In this document: piece by piece, positions 1 to 10,785 of the stretch
Position numbering within the stretch: position 1 is the stretch's first letter
How the letters are laid out: the number at the start of each line of letters is the position of its first letter
Assembly (NCBI GenBank): GCA_964023275.1
Contig: OZ029917.1
Span: 25,672,505 to 25,736,504 of the forward strand
Length of the DNA: 64,000 bases
Direction: 5' to 3'
Origin: Norana najaformis
Taxonomy: Eukaryota > Annelida > Clitellata > Crassiclitellata > Hormogastridae
Translations under genes and position numbers: made by a program
The notes under the pieces: generated by a model
The model's database searches: none
What the model was told of the DNA's origin: nothing
The model's input: only the letters and a program-made list of their open reading frames with translations

Positions 1-111
1 TGTCTTTTAAGTAGCTTCATCTTACTGTGAACTTCCTGCATTCCATTGATCTTGAAAGCTACTGCTTCTCTTCATTGTTCCTTCCATCCAGTTGTTTTTG
101 TGTCTTCGTAG

Positions 112-120
112 GTTTCTCTG
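112..120 (+). CDS. Possible 9-nt microexon of the laminin G-like gene
   Basis: A pyrimidine-rich stretch ends in TAG at 109-111. It is followed by nine bases and then a strong donor, GTAAGC, at 121. If used, the nine bases keep phase 1 on both sides and would add a Phe-Ser-Gly turn just before the EIDVTDGFSM strand of the 306-478 exon. That resembles the lead-in of other laminin G domains. The exon could instead start earlier, after the AG at 90-91, or not exist at all. Confidence 0.25.
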
Positions 121-305
121 GTAAGCAAGTTGAATTATTTACCGGGTGCAATGTTTTAGTGTTAGAGATTTACACTAGGTCTTAAAATTTGTTAGACTAT
201 ATGTGATCAGGTTGGATTATAAGAAAAAACACATCGCTAATAAGGTTACTAAATATTTTATTATACGAATATGACTGTGAATACTATGATGTGATATATG
301 TTAAG

Positions 306-3269
306 GAGAGATTGATGTAACGGATGGTTTCTCAATGGTAATGGAAGTCCTACCAAGTCCACTGAACCATAACGGGATCCTTTTATCTGTCGGTTCCAGT
401 TCGAACTTCGAATACTACGAATGGAAGACAAAAGCGGTTCACACGCAGTTCCTCGTCGTCGAATTCATCTTCTCTGCCGTAAGTCACTCAAAGGACGCAT
501 GCAAGCACGCACGGACGGACGCACGGACGATGTCAGATGAAGAACGGACTGGAAGAAAGAAAGAACGAAAGGAGGAAATGAAAGAAGGGTTGAAGAAGGA
601 AAGAAGGAAAAGAAGGAAAGAAGAAATTTAGGAAAGAAAGAAGGGAAGAAAGCAGACAGGAAGAATGTTAAGAAGAAGAGAGGGAGGGAGGGAAGTAGGG
701 AACATGAAATGGTTAGAAGAATGAATGAATACATAACGTGTTAACGTACAGACAGACAGACAGACAGACAGTCAGAGAGGTAGGCAGACAACTGAAATGA
801 GAATCGTAGGCTAGAGAGTCCTAAACAGTCTGTGGGTTTGCGGTGCCTGAATCGTGTTCTGCCGCCGACCTACGTTGTAGGTCAGTCTGTAGGTACGATA
901 GGGTCTTGCCATGTAGATCTTTTACTCGTGCGTAGTACGATGTTGTTGTTGTTGGCTGCTGCAGCTGGCGTTGACAGTTAAGGCGCTGCACATGGAGCAT
1001 CTTCAGCAGATCGAAGTTTACAAGACCTGGCCAATGCCCTACCACATCGACGACGCTCGATGGCACACCATTAGAGGTATGTAGACCTAATAGGCGTCAA
1101 GCCTTGCCAAACACATCACCTCACCTCAGATCTTTTTTCCAAGTAACCCTCACTAAAACATGGTGGATCGTAAAATTCATACCAGTTTATCTTATAGTTT
1201 CAAGCTTCAGAAGTATTATGTACAGGTCAGCCATTTTAAAGGTCAAAAGGTCAACGTTAGCTTCTCTATGCACTTCCGCTCTTCACCCTCTTATTCTTTT
1301 CAGTCTTACTGTATCCGTGACTTATCCCTTTATTTTCTTCTCTTGTTTACAACCTTCTAATTCCTCATTTATATTAGTTCCTCTCCTTCTCCCTCACATT
1401 TTCATCTAGTTCTCAGAACTTTAGCGCAAAATTGCTTTCTGTTTTCTCACATTTTCCTCCCTTCCTGTTTGGAACGCCTTTCGAATCTCCTCTTATTCAC
1501 TCCTATACCATCTCATTATGCACGAGTTCCCTTTATTCTGCATCTGCCTGCCTGCACGACTGGGTCTGTGTATGTGTGCACATGTGTACGTGTTGTGTGT
1601 GACTGTACATGTGACTGTGTGCGTGTGCCTGTATCTGTAGGTGTCTGTACGTGTCTGTCTGTGTGTCTGTGTATCTGTATGTGTCTGTATATATCTGTGT
1701 GTCATGGTCTGAAGGTGTGTCTGTCTTTCTGTTTGTTGTCTGTCTGAGATCCTTTCAAAGCAAAAGTTCGTTGCAGTTGTCTATTCGCCTACTTTGTCCT
1801 GGTCTGATTCTGAATTCTGATCTGGTCTGATTCTGATTCTGCAGTAAACAGAGACAAAGACAACTGGAATTTGTGGATCGATAGACTGAGTGTCACGCGT
1901 CCCGTCTACAACCGCACAAACGTCCAGATCATCGGAAAACCAGCCTACATCGGAGGACGACCAGGTCAGCTACATTTTATCCTTGAAAATAACTTGATAC
2001 AAGTCTAGAAAGTTGAAAGTATTTTTATCTGAATAATCTGTCTTGACGTAAATATGGAATAGCCTCATTTATCCAATAAGGCCTTAAATCAAGATCTTCA
2101 GAATCAGCGTAACAGCATATCGGGTCAGCGTAACACCCTCGTCATCAGCGTAACAGCCTCATATAGCTGTTCTTCTGATGCTTCCAAACTAAGTAAACAA
2201 GAAAAAGTATCAGCAATGTCTTCATATACTGCTGATCGTTTGCTCAAACTAGCTTGTAACTTATAAGTAATTGGAAGGAAAGATTGTCTCTTGGTGTCAG
2301 AAGGTTATCAGTGTCAGTTGCATTGCTATCATCGACCTCTTTCCGCCTTCTCCTTTGCCTCTTGGTCGCCCATTTGTAATCGACATTCGGTTGTCTTTCT
2401 CTGGCTTTTAGTTCTATTTCATCAAATTTGTCACGGGTTTCGTATTCGTGGTGATTGTTCTTAAATGATACAGTCCGTCGTCCTTGTACAGTCACGTTTT
2501 CCAAGAGTGATGTCCCTGGCCACGTGAGGCCCTGACCACATGAGGCCCTAGCCATGGCTTGGTTGGCTTATGCGTAAATCCGGCACTGCCTCGACCCTGC
2601 TCATTTTTCAATGAATTAATCGGGTGAGATCCTTCACCACCACTGCCACTTTGAATGTGCGCCACGTCATTTAAAGGTGCGCTTGTACGGAACATGCTAG
2701 CTTAAGATTCAAGTCCCTGAAATCAGCCTCGACCTGGTTGCGAACCGAGCTCGTCTTTATGGTCGATGTTCGGTCGATGGCCGTGAGGTCCAGACGAATT
2801 GCTAGGTCAAGACATCGTTCTGGATATCGATGAAATCCGAAGAAGGGTTCAGTCGAAGAACAGGAGTTTTAAAATAGGCCTAGTTTTTCAAGTAGGTCAC
2901 AGTTGTCACCTTTTTGCTAAAAATTATTCAAAGATCCTTGAAATGGAGTCAGAATCAGGATTTGCCTGGGGACGAGGCTTTGCGTAGGATTGTGCGCCGC
3001 ACAGGGGGGTCTGAGCCACATGGCTTGCGCGGGTCATTGCCCTGAAGCCCAGGACGACGCCTTTGAGGTCTGCATTTATTGTATACCTTTTTACAGGCTA
3101 CACGGATCACCAGTTCCAGGGAGTGATTCGCCATCTGCGGATCAACGGGCGCAACATAAATCTGGGCGCGAAGAAAGCGACGAACGGAAGAGTCGACGTC
3201 TGGCGCTGCACAGCAGACGAATCCGAATTCTTCGTCAACTGGATCAAGCAGAGCAAATTACACGGATGA
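306..3269 (+). CDS. Laminin G-like domain protein, C-terminal four exons (5' partial)
   Basis: Four exons join in frame: 306-478, 965-1076, 1845-1964 and 3097-3269 (stop TGA). Each has an AG acceptor and GT donor, with phases 1-0-1-1 that agree. The joined product, about 190 residues, reads as one laminin G-like sandwich domain. Visible landmarks are NHNGILLSVG (the usual n-G-lLL-G strand), DDARWHTIRV (the dG-WH-v-v motif), PAYIGGRPG (the yiGG-p strand) and FQGVIRHLRINGRNINLG (the F-G-i--l-ing strand). It ends about 30 residues later in a polar tail. Such domains in secreted or membrane extracellular proteins bind glycans, integrins or dystroglycan. The usual Cys of F-G-C-I is Val here, leaving the Cys of VDVWRC without its common partner. 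The start and the rest of the protein lie before the window, so the parent (agrin, perlecan, laminin alpha or another) cannot be named. The exon structure is well supported; identity beyond the domain is not. Confidence 0.75.
545..775. repeat. Purine-rich GAAAG/GGAAG low-complexity tract and GACA microsatellite
   Basis: 545-710 is almost only A and G in GAAAGAAGG-like words. A short (GACA)n run follows at about 748-772. Both lie in the first intron of the laminin G-like gene. Open frames across this tract encode only Lys/Arg/Glu repeats and are not genes. Confidence 0.85.
1555..1745. repeat. Imperfect (TG)n / TGTCTG microsatellite
   Basis: Degenerate GTGTGT and CTGTCTGTATCTG runs fill the intron just before the 1845-1964 exon. 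No coding signal is seen. Confidence 0.8.
2505..2690 (-). repeat. Dispersed repeat B, inverted copy
   Basis: Read on the minus strand this matches 25555-25700 and, more weakly, 21680-21880. Shared words include TTTAAATGRCGTGGCGC, a GTGGTGAAGGATCTCAC stretch, GATTAATTCATTGAAAAATG and CAGGGTCGAGG. It lies in the last intron of the laminin G-like gene. No terminal repeats or target duplications are obvious. Confidence 0.7.
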
Positions 3270-4145
3270 TGATCATGGCTGCTAACAACAGACACTGCTG
3301 CGTATCTCGCATAATATTAGCATTATGTCTGGCAAGGAGAGTCAGCTGAACCTCAGTTGTGAGACGCTTTCGCAGGGTGCGAATTCTGGCTGGAAGCGTA
3401 GGCATATCTGTGGGTTTGAGAGGCCTGCAAAAGGAACACATCGAAGCCAATGCCTGAACCCGTTGGAGTTTCCCTTCTCAGGGTTAAAAATCGCACTCTG
3501 CACGTTTGTTTCAATATGTGTCGAAAGCCTACATTGCCGTCTGCATTACTGCAGGGCTCTGCCGCCAGATAGGCTTTGCTTTATCGCCAGATGTTCTGCA
3601 GTGTCTCATTACATTTAACCACATTAGTTTGTAGTGCTGTTAACAGACATTACATGTTCGCTAGAATACACGGCTATTGTCTACTGTCCTGGACTAACCA
3701 CAGTATAAACTGTTATTATGTATGCATTGTCTAAAACATACGAAACCTGGCCTCATTGTTGACCTTACATAGACGGCTACCTACCTTGCCGATTGGATAA
3801 TCCGTCACTAAATCAACTCAGGCCAACTTAGGTTTCACGTGGGCCAACAGGAGACTATAATTGGAGGGCTGTAAAAGCAGTTGTGTAGGGCTGTAGGCCG
3901 TCGTCTTGAAAAGACCTTCGGACTTTATAGAATCGTCACTTTAGTGATTGGCCCAAGGATACAGCTTTTTATATTACCGTTTTAGTAGGCCTACTTATCA
4001 TATGTCTGAAATACGTTCGTGCTCATTATTTACAGCCATTATTATGACTTCTATGTGCACGCATAATCCCTGTGACGATTATGATGATGGATGCTGATAT
4101 ATGATGATAAAGGATAATAACGATGATGATGACGGATGATGATGA
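3270..4145. other. 3' flank of the laminin G-like gene, no gene seen
   Basis: This is non-coding after the stop at 3267-3269 and should include the 3' UTR. I find no clear AATAAA close to the stop. 4080-4150 is a GATGAT-rich low-complexity run. Nothing else is recognisable. Confidence 0.6.
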
Positions 4146-4149
4146 TGAT

Positions 4150-4945
4150 ATGGGTGATGTGAATATACACCCCAGCCATGCCGCTATCCAAAACGCCTAT
4201 CTGATTTCCGTTACACTAACCACACACTATGGCAACCCTTGAAACTTCCAATATTAATGTAGGCCTACTGCACTTGACAGTAAGAAATATCGCAAGTTCA
4301 CGAGGAGAAGTGACACACTTGTCACTTGTCCCCTTAAGAAACCAAAGCGCTTCACAGCCCATGCACCCCTCACATTCCACTATCCGAAAAGCCTATCGGA
4401 TTTTCGTTGCCCTAACTAAACTCTTCACGGCAACCCTTGAAGCTTCGCTTCTCAGAGCAGTGTAAGTGACAGTAAGAAATATTGTAAATTGCGAGCAGAA
4501 ATTAAATACTCATCCCCTTACGGCACCTAAGCGCTTTGCAAGCCACAGACAAAACCAGTGTCACTACCTAAAACGCCTAACAGACTTCCGATGCACTAAC
4601 TATCGTCTCCGCAGCAACCCGTAAATTTTCCATTTCAACGCATTGCACTTGATAGGAAGAATGTTGCAAGTTCGCGGGCACAAATGACATAAGGGCCTAC
4701 TCATTCCCGTAACTTAAGAAACCAAAGCGCTCCGTAGCCAACATATCCCACCCATACTTATAGAGATTTGAAAAGAAAAACGTGTAACATTTGACCGTTT
4801 ACTGCTACCAAAAAGCCTAACAGATTTTCGTTGCACTAACGAAAGTCTCCGCGGCAACCAATGAAACTACTGAAACTTCTCATTTTAGTTCATTGCACTT
4901 AATAGTAAGACATAACGGTAAGGGTATAGGGCCTACTTGCATGTC
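4150..4945 (+). repeat. Diverged ~190-bp tandem repeat, four copies
   Basis: Four consecutive blocks start near 4165, 4365, 4555 and 4790. They share the same ordered words: a CTA(T/C)C(A/C)AAA(A)NGCCTA opening, TTCCG/TTTTCGTTGCACTAAC, a CGGCAACC word followed by TGAAACTTC-like sequence, CATTGCACTT(G/A)ATAG(T/G)AAGA, GCAAGTTCGCGG and (A/T)AAGAAACCAAAGCGCT. Divergence is substantial, so the array is old. It is satellite-like and has no reading frame. Confidence 0.7.
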
Positions 4946-4954
4946 TTGCAGCCT

Positions 4955-5075
4955 ACTTCCAACTTTGCAACTGCCCCACCACTCTGGAATAAACTTTCCC
5001 CAGAACTGCGACTGTTATTGACCCATCACACAAAGTCATCTATGCTCCACCGCTTGCAATTTCTGCATTGACTCC
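4955..5075 (+). mobile_element. CR1-like LINE 3'-end fragment
   Basis: The frame encoding APPLWNKLSPELR matches the conserved aP--WN-LP--lR motif near the C-terminus of CR1/L2-type ORF2 proteins. It is a 5'-truncated stub that runs into the CT microsatellite. Similar stubs occur at 7785, 36505 and 46215. Confidence 0.6.
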
Positions 5076-5148
5076 ATTTCTCTCTGTCTCTTTCTCTCTG
5101 TCTTTCTGTCTTTCTCTCTCTGTCTCTCTCTGTCTCTCTGTCTCTCTG

Positions 5149-5214
<66 letters not shown>

Positions 5215-5232
5215 TCTGTCTCTCTCTCTCCT
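5075..5232. repeat. (TCTC/TGTC)n microsatellite
   Basis: About 155 bases of almost pure TCTCTC and TGTCTC. Long open frames here encode only Arg-Glu or Ser-Leu runs and are artefacts of the repeat. Confidence 0.95.
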
Positions 5233-5242
5233 CCATTACCAA

Positions 5243-5340
5243 ACACCAACCTGAGCGCCTGTGAATAAGCTGGTCCCGGGACGTGGCTTTCTTTGGGCGC
5301 TGTAGAAATCTCAGGATTACGATTACGAACTACGAACAAG
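5243..5340 (-). repeat. Dispersed repeat A, inverted copy
   Basis: The minus strand carries GATTTCTACAGCGCCCAAAG, then GGGACCAGCTTATTCACAGG and CGCTCAG. The same ordered words occur at 16222, 24978 and 25396 on the plus strand. Confidence 0.7.
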
Positions 5341-6079
5341 GAGATCAGCTTGATGTAGGTAGGCCTATAGCTTTGGGATGATCCTCGTCGAACATAGGGT
5401 GTGACATGTAAAGAGGTTTTGGCAGGTAAATTTCCCAAAAGGATTGCTTTTTGCGTCAAGGGGAGGTAATGCTTCTGAAACCATGGGGATCGCGCTCACC
5501 CTTTTCATGGCTGCAAACCCCAGTAGCCGCGTTGTAAATGACGCCTGAAAGAAATCCCCTACACATGCAATTACCGGGAATTATTTTACATCAAAGAACA
5601 GCCAGCAATCTATATTGTAATAATCTTTGAAAACATTATACCATGTTTGGAAAGAAAATACATGAAACTCTTATATTAAAATGATATTATGTATAACAGA
5701 AATTTTGATTATTTATTGCGGTGATCGTAAAAATTTGGAGTCACTATTGAAATCATTCTACGGCTACACCGGATCTCCGATGTTTTATTGTCCATGTTTT
5801 AATTGCCTTGCGTTATAGATTCCTTGCGTTAAATTTCATTTACTGGTGATTAATCACGATCATTTAAAATAATAGTTTAGTTTACAAATGTAAATCGATT
5901 AAATGAGTTGCATTATATGATTGATTTGTAATGGATTTCTTGAACTAAAGGAGTCACGGTCGATGAATTTTAGTTTATTTGTTTGCAAAATGTACTGAAA
6001 TGTTGAGACCTGCGTCAAGTTGGTTTGGAAAACCGCTGTTCAAATAATTATTTTACAATTTTCATATTATCCTATTTTA
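5341..6079. other. Intergenic, AT-rich, no feature recognised
   Basis: No open frame with a family signature, no splice-consistent exon and no obvious repeat structure. Confidence 0.5.
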
Positions 6080-6700
6080 TTCATCAGGCAATCACCAGAA
6101 AATCTTAGAATGCTTCCAGCTATTGGCATACTTATAGTATCGGGGACCGCCCTGTTTTGGTCGTTGCTTTTCGGCGTCGCCCGCCGCAGTGACGTTAATT
6201 ATAGGCGTGGCTTCCGTAAATGTCCCGTCATTGATTAAAATAAATAGACATGTATTGTGATGTCTGCTATCAAATAAGGTTCACGGTTAAAGTCAGGATT
6301 GGTTTGGCTTTGTAAATATTGAATAACGCTTAACTGATCTTTGTAAATAGTGTTTAGCTTGAAAAGATTCATCTTAGCGGCAACTAAGCTTAATGGCCGA
6401 AAAGCCATGCCCAAAATAGCCCAAAACAGAGTGGTCCCCGATACTATAAGTATGCCCAACAAGGGGGCCCCAAAGGGCCCAGACATTTCTTTTTGCACAT
6501 TTTCTCACTTTACATGCCAGATAACCTGGCCAACTAGGGTTTTTAAGCTTCCCATTATCAGCTATCCACGTAGGCAATCACCAGAAAGTCTCAAACTGCT
6601 TACAGCTATTGTGTAATGGCCCCCAAAAGGCCCAAACAGTTCATAATAGGAAGCTTGAAAACCTCAGTTGGACAGGTCACCTGAGACTTATCATGATAAA
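6080..6700. repeat. Interleaved inverted and direct repeats (foldback-like)
   Basis: 6121-6175 (GGCATACTTATAGTATCGGG, then GACC-CCTGTTTTGG and GCTTTTCGGC) is repeated in inverse at about 6390-6459. 6519-6565 (CCTGGCCAACTAGGGTTTTTA, then AGCTTCC) is repeated in inverse at about 6647-6690. AATCACCAGAAA(A/G)TCT with CAGCTATTG occurs directly at 6089 and 6576. GGCCCCAAAGGGCCCAGACA at 6467 resembles 6618. The arms look like remains of one or two foldback or inverted-repeat elements. No coding content. Confidence 0.6.
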
Positions 6701-8949
6701 ATGTGTTAAAATTGTATTTCTTTGTGTTTGGGTCCTTTTTTACAGAGTAGCTGGAATTAATTAGTTATTTACGTCCTTGATTAATCACAATGCAACACAG
6801 CTGTGGATTGGTTTTTATTTCAATAACTGCATTTGGTCATTTTTGCATATGGATGTGAAGCCCCATCCTGGGTTTCACCAGTATGGAGGTTGTATTCACA
6901 CCAGTGTGGATGAGCATTTAGGAAAAGATGAGTTCTGTATGTGTGTATTAAGAGACATAATATAGCACCTTTTAAGAACTGCTCAAAAGCACAGACACAT
7001 TTCAAATATGATCCTCACCTGTATAAAGAAACTGGACTTGTGCCCAAATTTCAGTTTTTTTGCAGAAAGGAACCATGACATTGCCTGTCATCCATAAATC
7101 ATGGACTATGGTTTAATTCTGCATGTGTGCAAGAACCAGCTGATGGAGACTGTTATTTGAGCTTCATTCATCTGCAAAATAACTTGTGCTTGCTGGACTA
7201 TAACAAAATTTTGGCTGAGTTGTACCTTTGAGAGGTTCTTAGAAGGCACTCTAACTGCCAAAGTACATACATACATTGCACATCATCAGGAACATTTCAA
7301 GGCTGCATGCTGCCTATAAGCAAGAATTTTAATGCAGCCCTTAAAGTACTAAATATATTCTGATATGATATTAATAAGCCTGCGGTAGTTTTCATGATGT
7401 CAGGGAATCTTAAAAGTCAGGATTTCTCACCTTTTTGGTCAGAGAGTCATGTATGATATCTTCTAGATTAAGACTGACTGAGCCATTTTGGCTTTAATCG
7501 ACAACAGTGAAAGATCAATGAATCTTTTTTCTGTCATGGTGGACCTGAGATTATTTTTTATTAGCTTTGAAAAGCTTCTGTCAGCTCTAGCCATAGTCAC
7601 TGACGTTGTTAATAGTATGCATAAAGCAGTAACTAACTAACAGCAGTATTATATAGATATTTCTACTGCATGGTGATCATAAATAAATAGCAGCACCTCT
7701 TGTGACTGCTATGTTGTTCAATAAGCCTATAAAGCAATTTTATTCTTCAGAAGCTGAACTGCAGGAATGTCAGAGGTGTTATAGGTTTAGAATTTTATTT
7801 CCAGGTCCTTCTGCCCCTCTGGAATAGACTCCTGCCAGTTTTATGACAAGTATCTTACCTGTCCTATGAAGTCACCAAGCTGTTATATGTAGAAATAATA
7901 ATTTAAAATATTCTAAAAAAGAAAATATACAATTATAGGCTAATAATTTTATTTTCAAAATTATCTTCCAGTTCACTTTGCCGCCCCTGACAACTGCCGC
8001 CCTTAGGCAACTGCCTAACCTGCCAGTGCCATGGGGTGACCTTACACATTTTTGTGAAATCACAGATAATGATTCTTGACCATTTGTGTAAAGCCTCATT
8101 TGCTTTATTAGATGTCCAAGTTTACATGTAGACCTAGACACTTAGGTACGTTGTTTCTAAAGTCATTTCTGCATCCAGTGTACAGTGAAGTCTCTGACGC
8201 AAAGAAGCTTCTAAGCCATGTGACATGAAACTAGGTTGGAACTAGCCATGGAATGGAGGTATCTGTGCGCAGAGTCCTAGATCAAGGTAGACAAATGCTT
8301 GACCCAACAGACGTCATTTTTCAATACAGTGTCTATGAGACATGGTTGTCCTTAGAAAACTAGTGGAGGGGGCTTTTTCATTACATTTCATAACACCCAA
8401 TTATTTAAATAGCCTTCAAAACTTTGTTTAAAGGCTTAAACAGATAGGTCCACAGCCAACATGACTGCAAACCTTATTGAAACACTTATAGTGAATCTAA
8501 CGGTGGCAGACTAATGTTTGACATGAAAATCATGTAGACTTATAGAAAATATGTTAAACTTTGCACACATGCATGCAGTCAGCCAGCATTATCAGATATC
8601 GCACAGTTACGCAGACTGGTTGGCTTTTATATTTAATAATAGCAAAAATACAAGAGACAGTTAATAACTAACCTTCAATATGGCAACAGAATAACATTTT
8701 AATTTTAATACATTTATCAGTGTATGGGTCTAATATGCTAGTGCTAACTTAGTTGCCCCAATGAAAATTAAATTAGATTTAATTTTGTTTAACAGTGGCA
8801 GACTTTGGAGCAAATCTCGACAGTTGGAGCAAATCTGGACAGTTGAAGCTTAATTCCAAACCAGTTGTGTAGATGATGAACAGCAAATGCCGCTTTGGAT
8901 TAAAACTGTAACAAGATCTGGTTTCCTGATGTAACACGACAGACTTTTA
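6701..8949. other. Intergenic, mostly unrecognised; small CR1-like stub at 7785-7850
   Basis: 7785-7850 encodes LPLWNRLLPVL-like residues, matching the LINE 3'-end motif seen at 4955 and 36505. The remainder shows no gene, RNA or structured repeat that I recognise. The last few hundred bases should include the promoter and 5' UTR of the gene starting at 8950. Confidence 0.45.
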
Positions 8950-9282
8950 ATGGCAACCCATAAGCAGGTAATTGAAGATGAAATGCAATCTCTTATCAGC
9001 TGGTTTTGTAATTGGGACAACCACCAGAAGAACCAGTTCTTACGAGATCTTGTTTCCAAGGCAGTACCCTTTAAACTCTTTGCTCTGGTAGAATCTATGG
9101 AGCAACTAAGCATGGATCAAAGAACAAGCGTCTTCCAGTGCCAGCGCAATCTCTTTCATGTCTGGTTCGACCGTTGGACAGTACATGAACAAAATGAATT
9201 CATGACACGACTCGAAGATGTGGACAGTGCATTTGTCTACAGGTTTTACGAACAAGTTGCTCTGACGAGTGGCCAGCCATAA
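8950..9282 (+). CDS. C14orf119-family protein, single exon, 110 aa
   Basis: This is an uninterrupted frame whose ATG is the first after an in-frame TAA at 8932-8934. The product aligns throughout with the conserved core of vertebrate C14orf119 as I remember it: a short acidic start, a WF-NW motif with DLVSKAVP (residues ~18-43), ESMEQLSMDQR, the FQCQ--LFHVWFDRW block (~61-75), then E-NEF---LE and FV--FYEQVA near the end. The human protein has a longer N-terminal tail (about 140 aa in all). The family is small, soluble and all-helical by appearance, and I know of no firmly established function. An AATAAA at 9355-9360 fits a short 3' UTR. The lack of introns could mean a naturally one-exon gene or an old retrocopy, but the frame is intact. 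Confidence 0.85.
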   Translation: MATHKQVIEDEMQSLISWFCNWDNHQKNQFLRDLVSKAVPFKLFALVESMEQLSMDQRTSVFQCQRNLFHVWFDRWTVHEQNEFMTRLEDVDSAFVYRFYEQVALTSGQP

Positions 9283-9354
9283 CATGTTCAAGACTGGAGC
9301 AGTTGCAGATGATGCTGCATTCTTAAAAGTGCTTTTGTCATTGATAGAAACTGG

Positions 9355-9360
9355 TAATAA
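9355..9360 (+). terminator. Likely polyadenylation signal of the C14orf119-like gene
   Basis: AATAAA lies 73 bases after the stop codon on the same strand. Confidence 0.6.
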
Positions 9361-10785
9361 AGAAATTGGCTTCTAACCAGTTGAGTTATTTCAGTTACAA
9401 CATATAACAGGCCAAACTGGTTGTAGGCCAGTTTGTGCTTTATCTCTGGACAATGTATTAGCATCATGGTTAAACTCTTAATTCTGTTTATCAATTAACA
9501 AACTGATGACCCTTTGTATAATGTTGCCTCTGGAAGATGTATCAAGTACCTTTGTTTGAATGAGATTGCATTATACTGAAGTTGCTTTCTAAAGTCAAAT
9601 TAAATTTGGGATCAGTGTCTAGGCTGTGTAAGTAGACAATGCATGTTAGCTCTGTGGCTACACTTTTGTCTGTTTTAGGCAACATTAGCCATAAGAATGC
9701 ATTTCTTTTGACCTTCCTCTTGATAGTTTGTGGGATTTCTGCCATCTACTCCTATTTTATCTCTGTCACTTTAGGCCACAATGTCTTTGTTGTGTTCGTA
9801 GACACCTGTGGACGTTCTAGGCACATTACCAATACTCTCGAGTGCCTGTCTCGTATTCTTTACCTGGAAATTCGTATCATTTCCCTGAACTGACCTTATC
9901 ATATATACTACATATCTTCTTTTACTCCTGACTTATGCCATCCAAACAAACCACACACAAAATTAACTGGGTGTAACCTGGTTTGCCTGTGAGCATAGCA
10001 ATTATATGCATTTGTTACTTATAATATAATGGTTTTTAATAATGTTATTTTGTACTTATTTGAACTCAATGAAGACAGGATTAATGTCTAACCCAACATT
10101 TCCAAAACATGAATGCCTCCAGTGAAAGTCATTGTACACATTGGGGTCTTGGCCAATTCTAAGGGCCACTGACCTACAATGAAATGATTAGAGGTGGTTA
10201 GCAGCACTTTAAAAAAGTGTGCTAGTTAGCAGGATATTAAGTATTGAAGCCAAAGATTGTCTCCTCTAAGAAATTCACTCAGTTTTGCAATACATGGCTT
10301 GAAATTTAATTTCATTCACATGATAACAACTTTTTGTCTGACCAGTAGCTGGAAGACTTAAAAATGTTAAATTTTAACTAATGTTCAATGGCGGTTAATC
10401 AGATGTTCACAGAGTTAAACGGCATGTCTCCTGTTAAAACATTCTTGGCAGTTATGAAGCATAATCATTTGTCTTGTTTTCCTAGACTGTTTCACATGTA
10501 CTAAGTATCCAGCGTGTGTGCTGTGAGCCCTAATTTAGCTGTGAAAGAGGACATTCAGTCCCTCAGTGGGGAAGAGGGATATGAAGTCGCCAACGCGTGC
10601 TTTACTTCTATTCATTATTATTATTATTATTATAAAAATTTGTAACATGTTCAAAGTCACACAGAAATGCAAATCGGAGGTGCGGAAATTCGAATCATTC
10701 ATGTGCATTCATATGCATTCAAATGCATTGATATCTGTTGGTTGATTGTAAATTAACAGTTACACAAGAAACTTTTGAGTTTCTG
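9361..10785. other. Intergenic / RHOU-like 3' UTR side, no gene seen
   Basis: No supported gene. A (TTA)n run at about 10614-10632 is the only clear low-complexity tract. The right-hand part should carry the 3' UTR of the minus-strand GTPase ending at 10786. 9639-9893 contains a hydrophobic open frame without any family signature. Confidence 0.5.

Noticed and set aside
5036..5459. Open frames of 68-139 codons rich in Arg-Glu, and similar at 21971-22156
   Set aside because: They are translations of CT/GA microsatellites with no other content.
6777..6965. 62-codon frame considered as a small gene
   Set aside because: No start context, family motif, splice support or neighbouring evidence.
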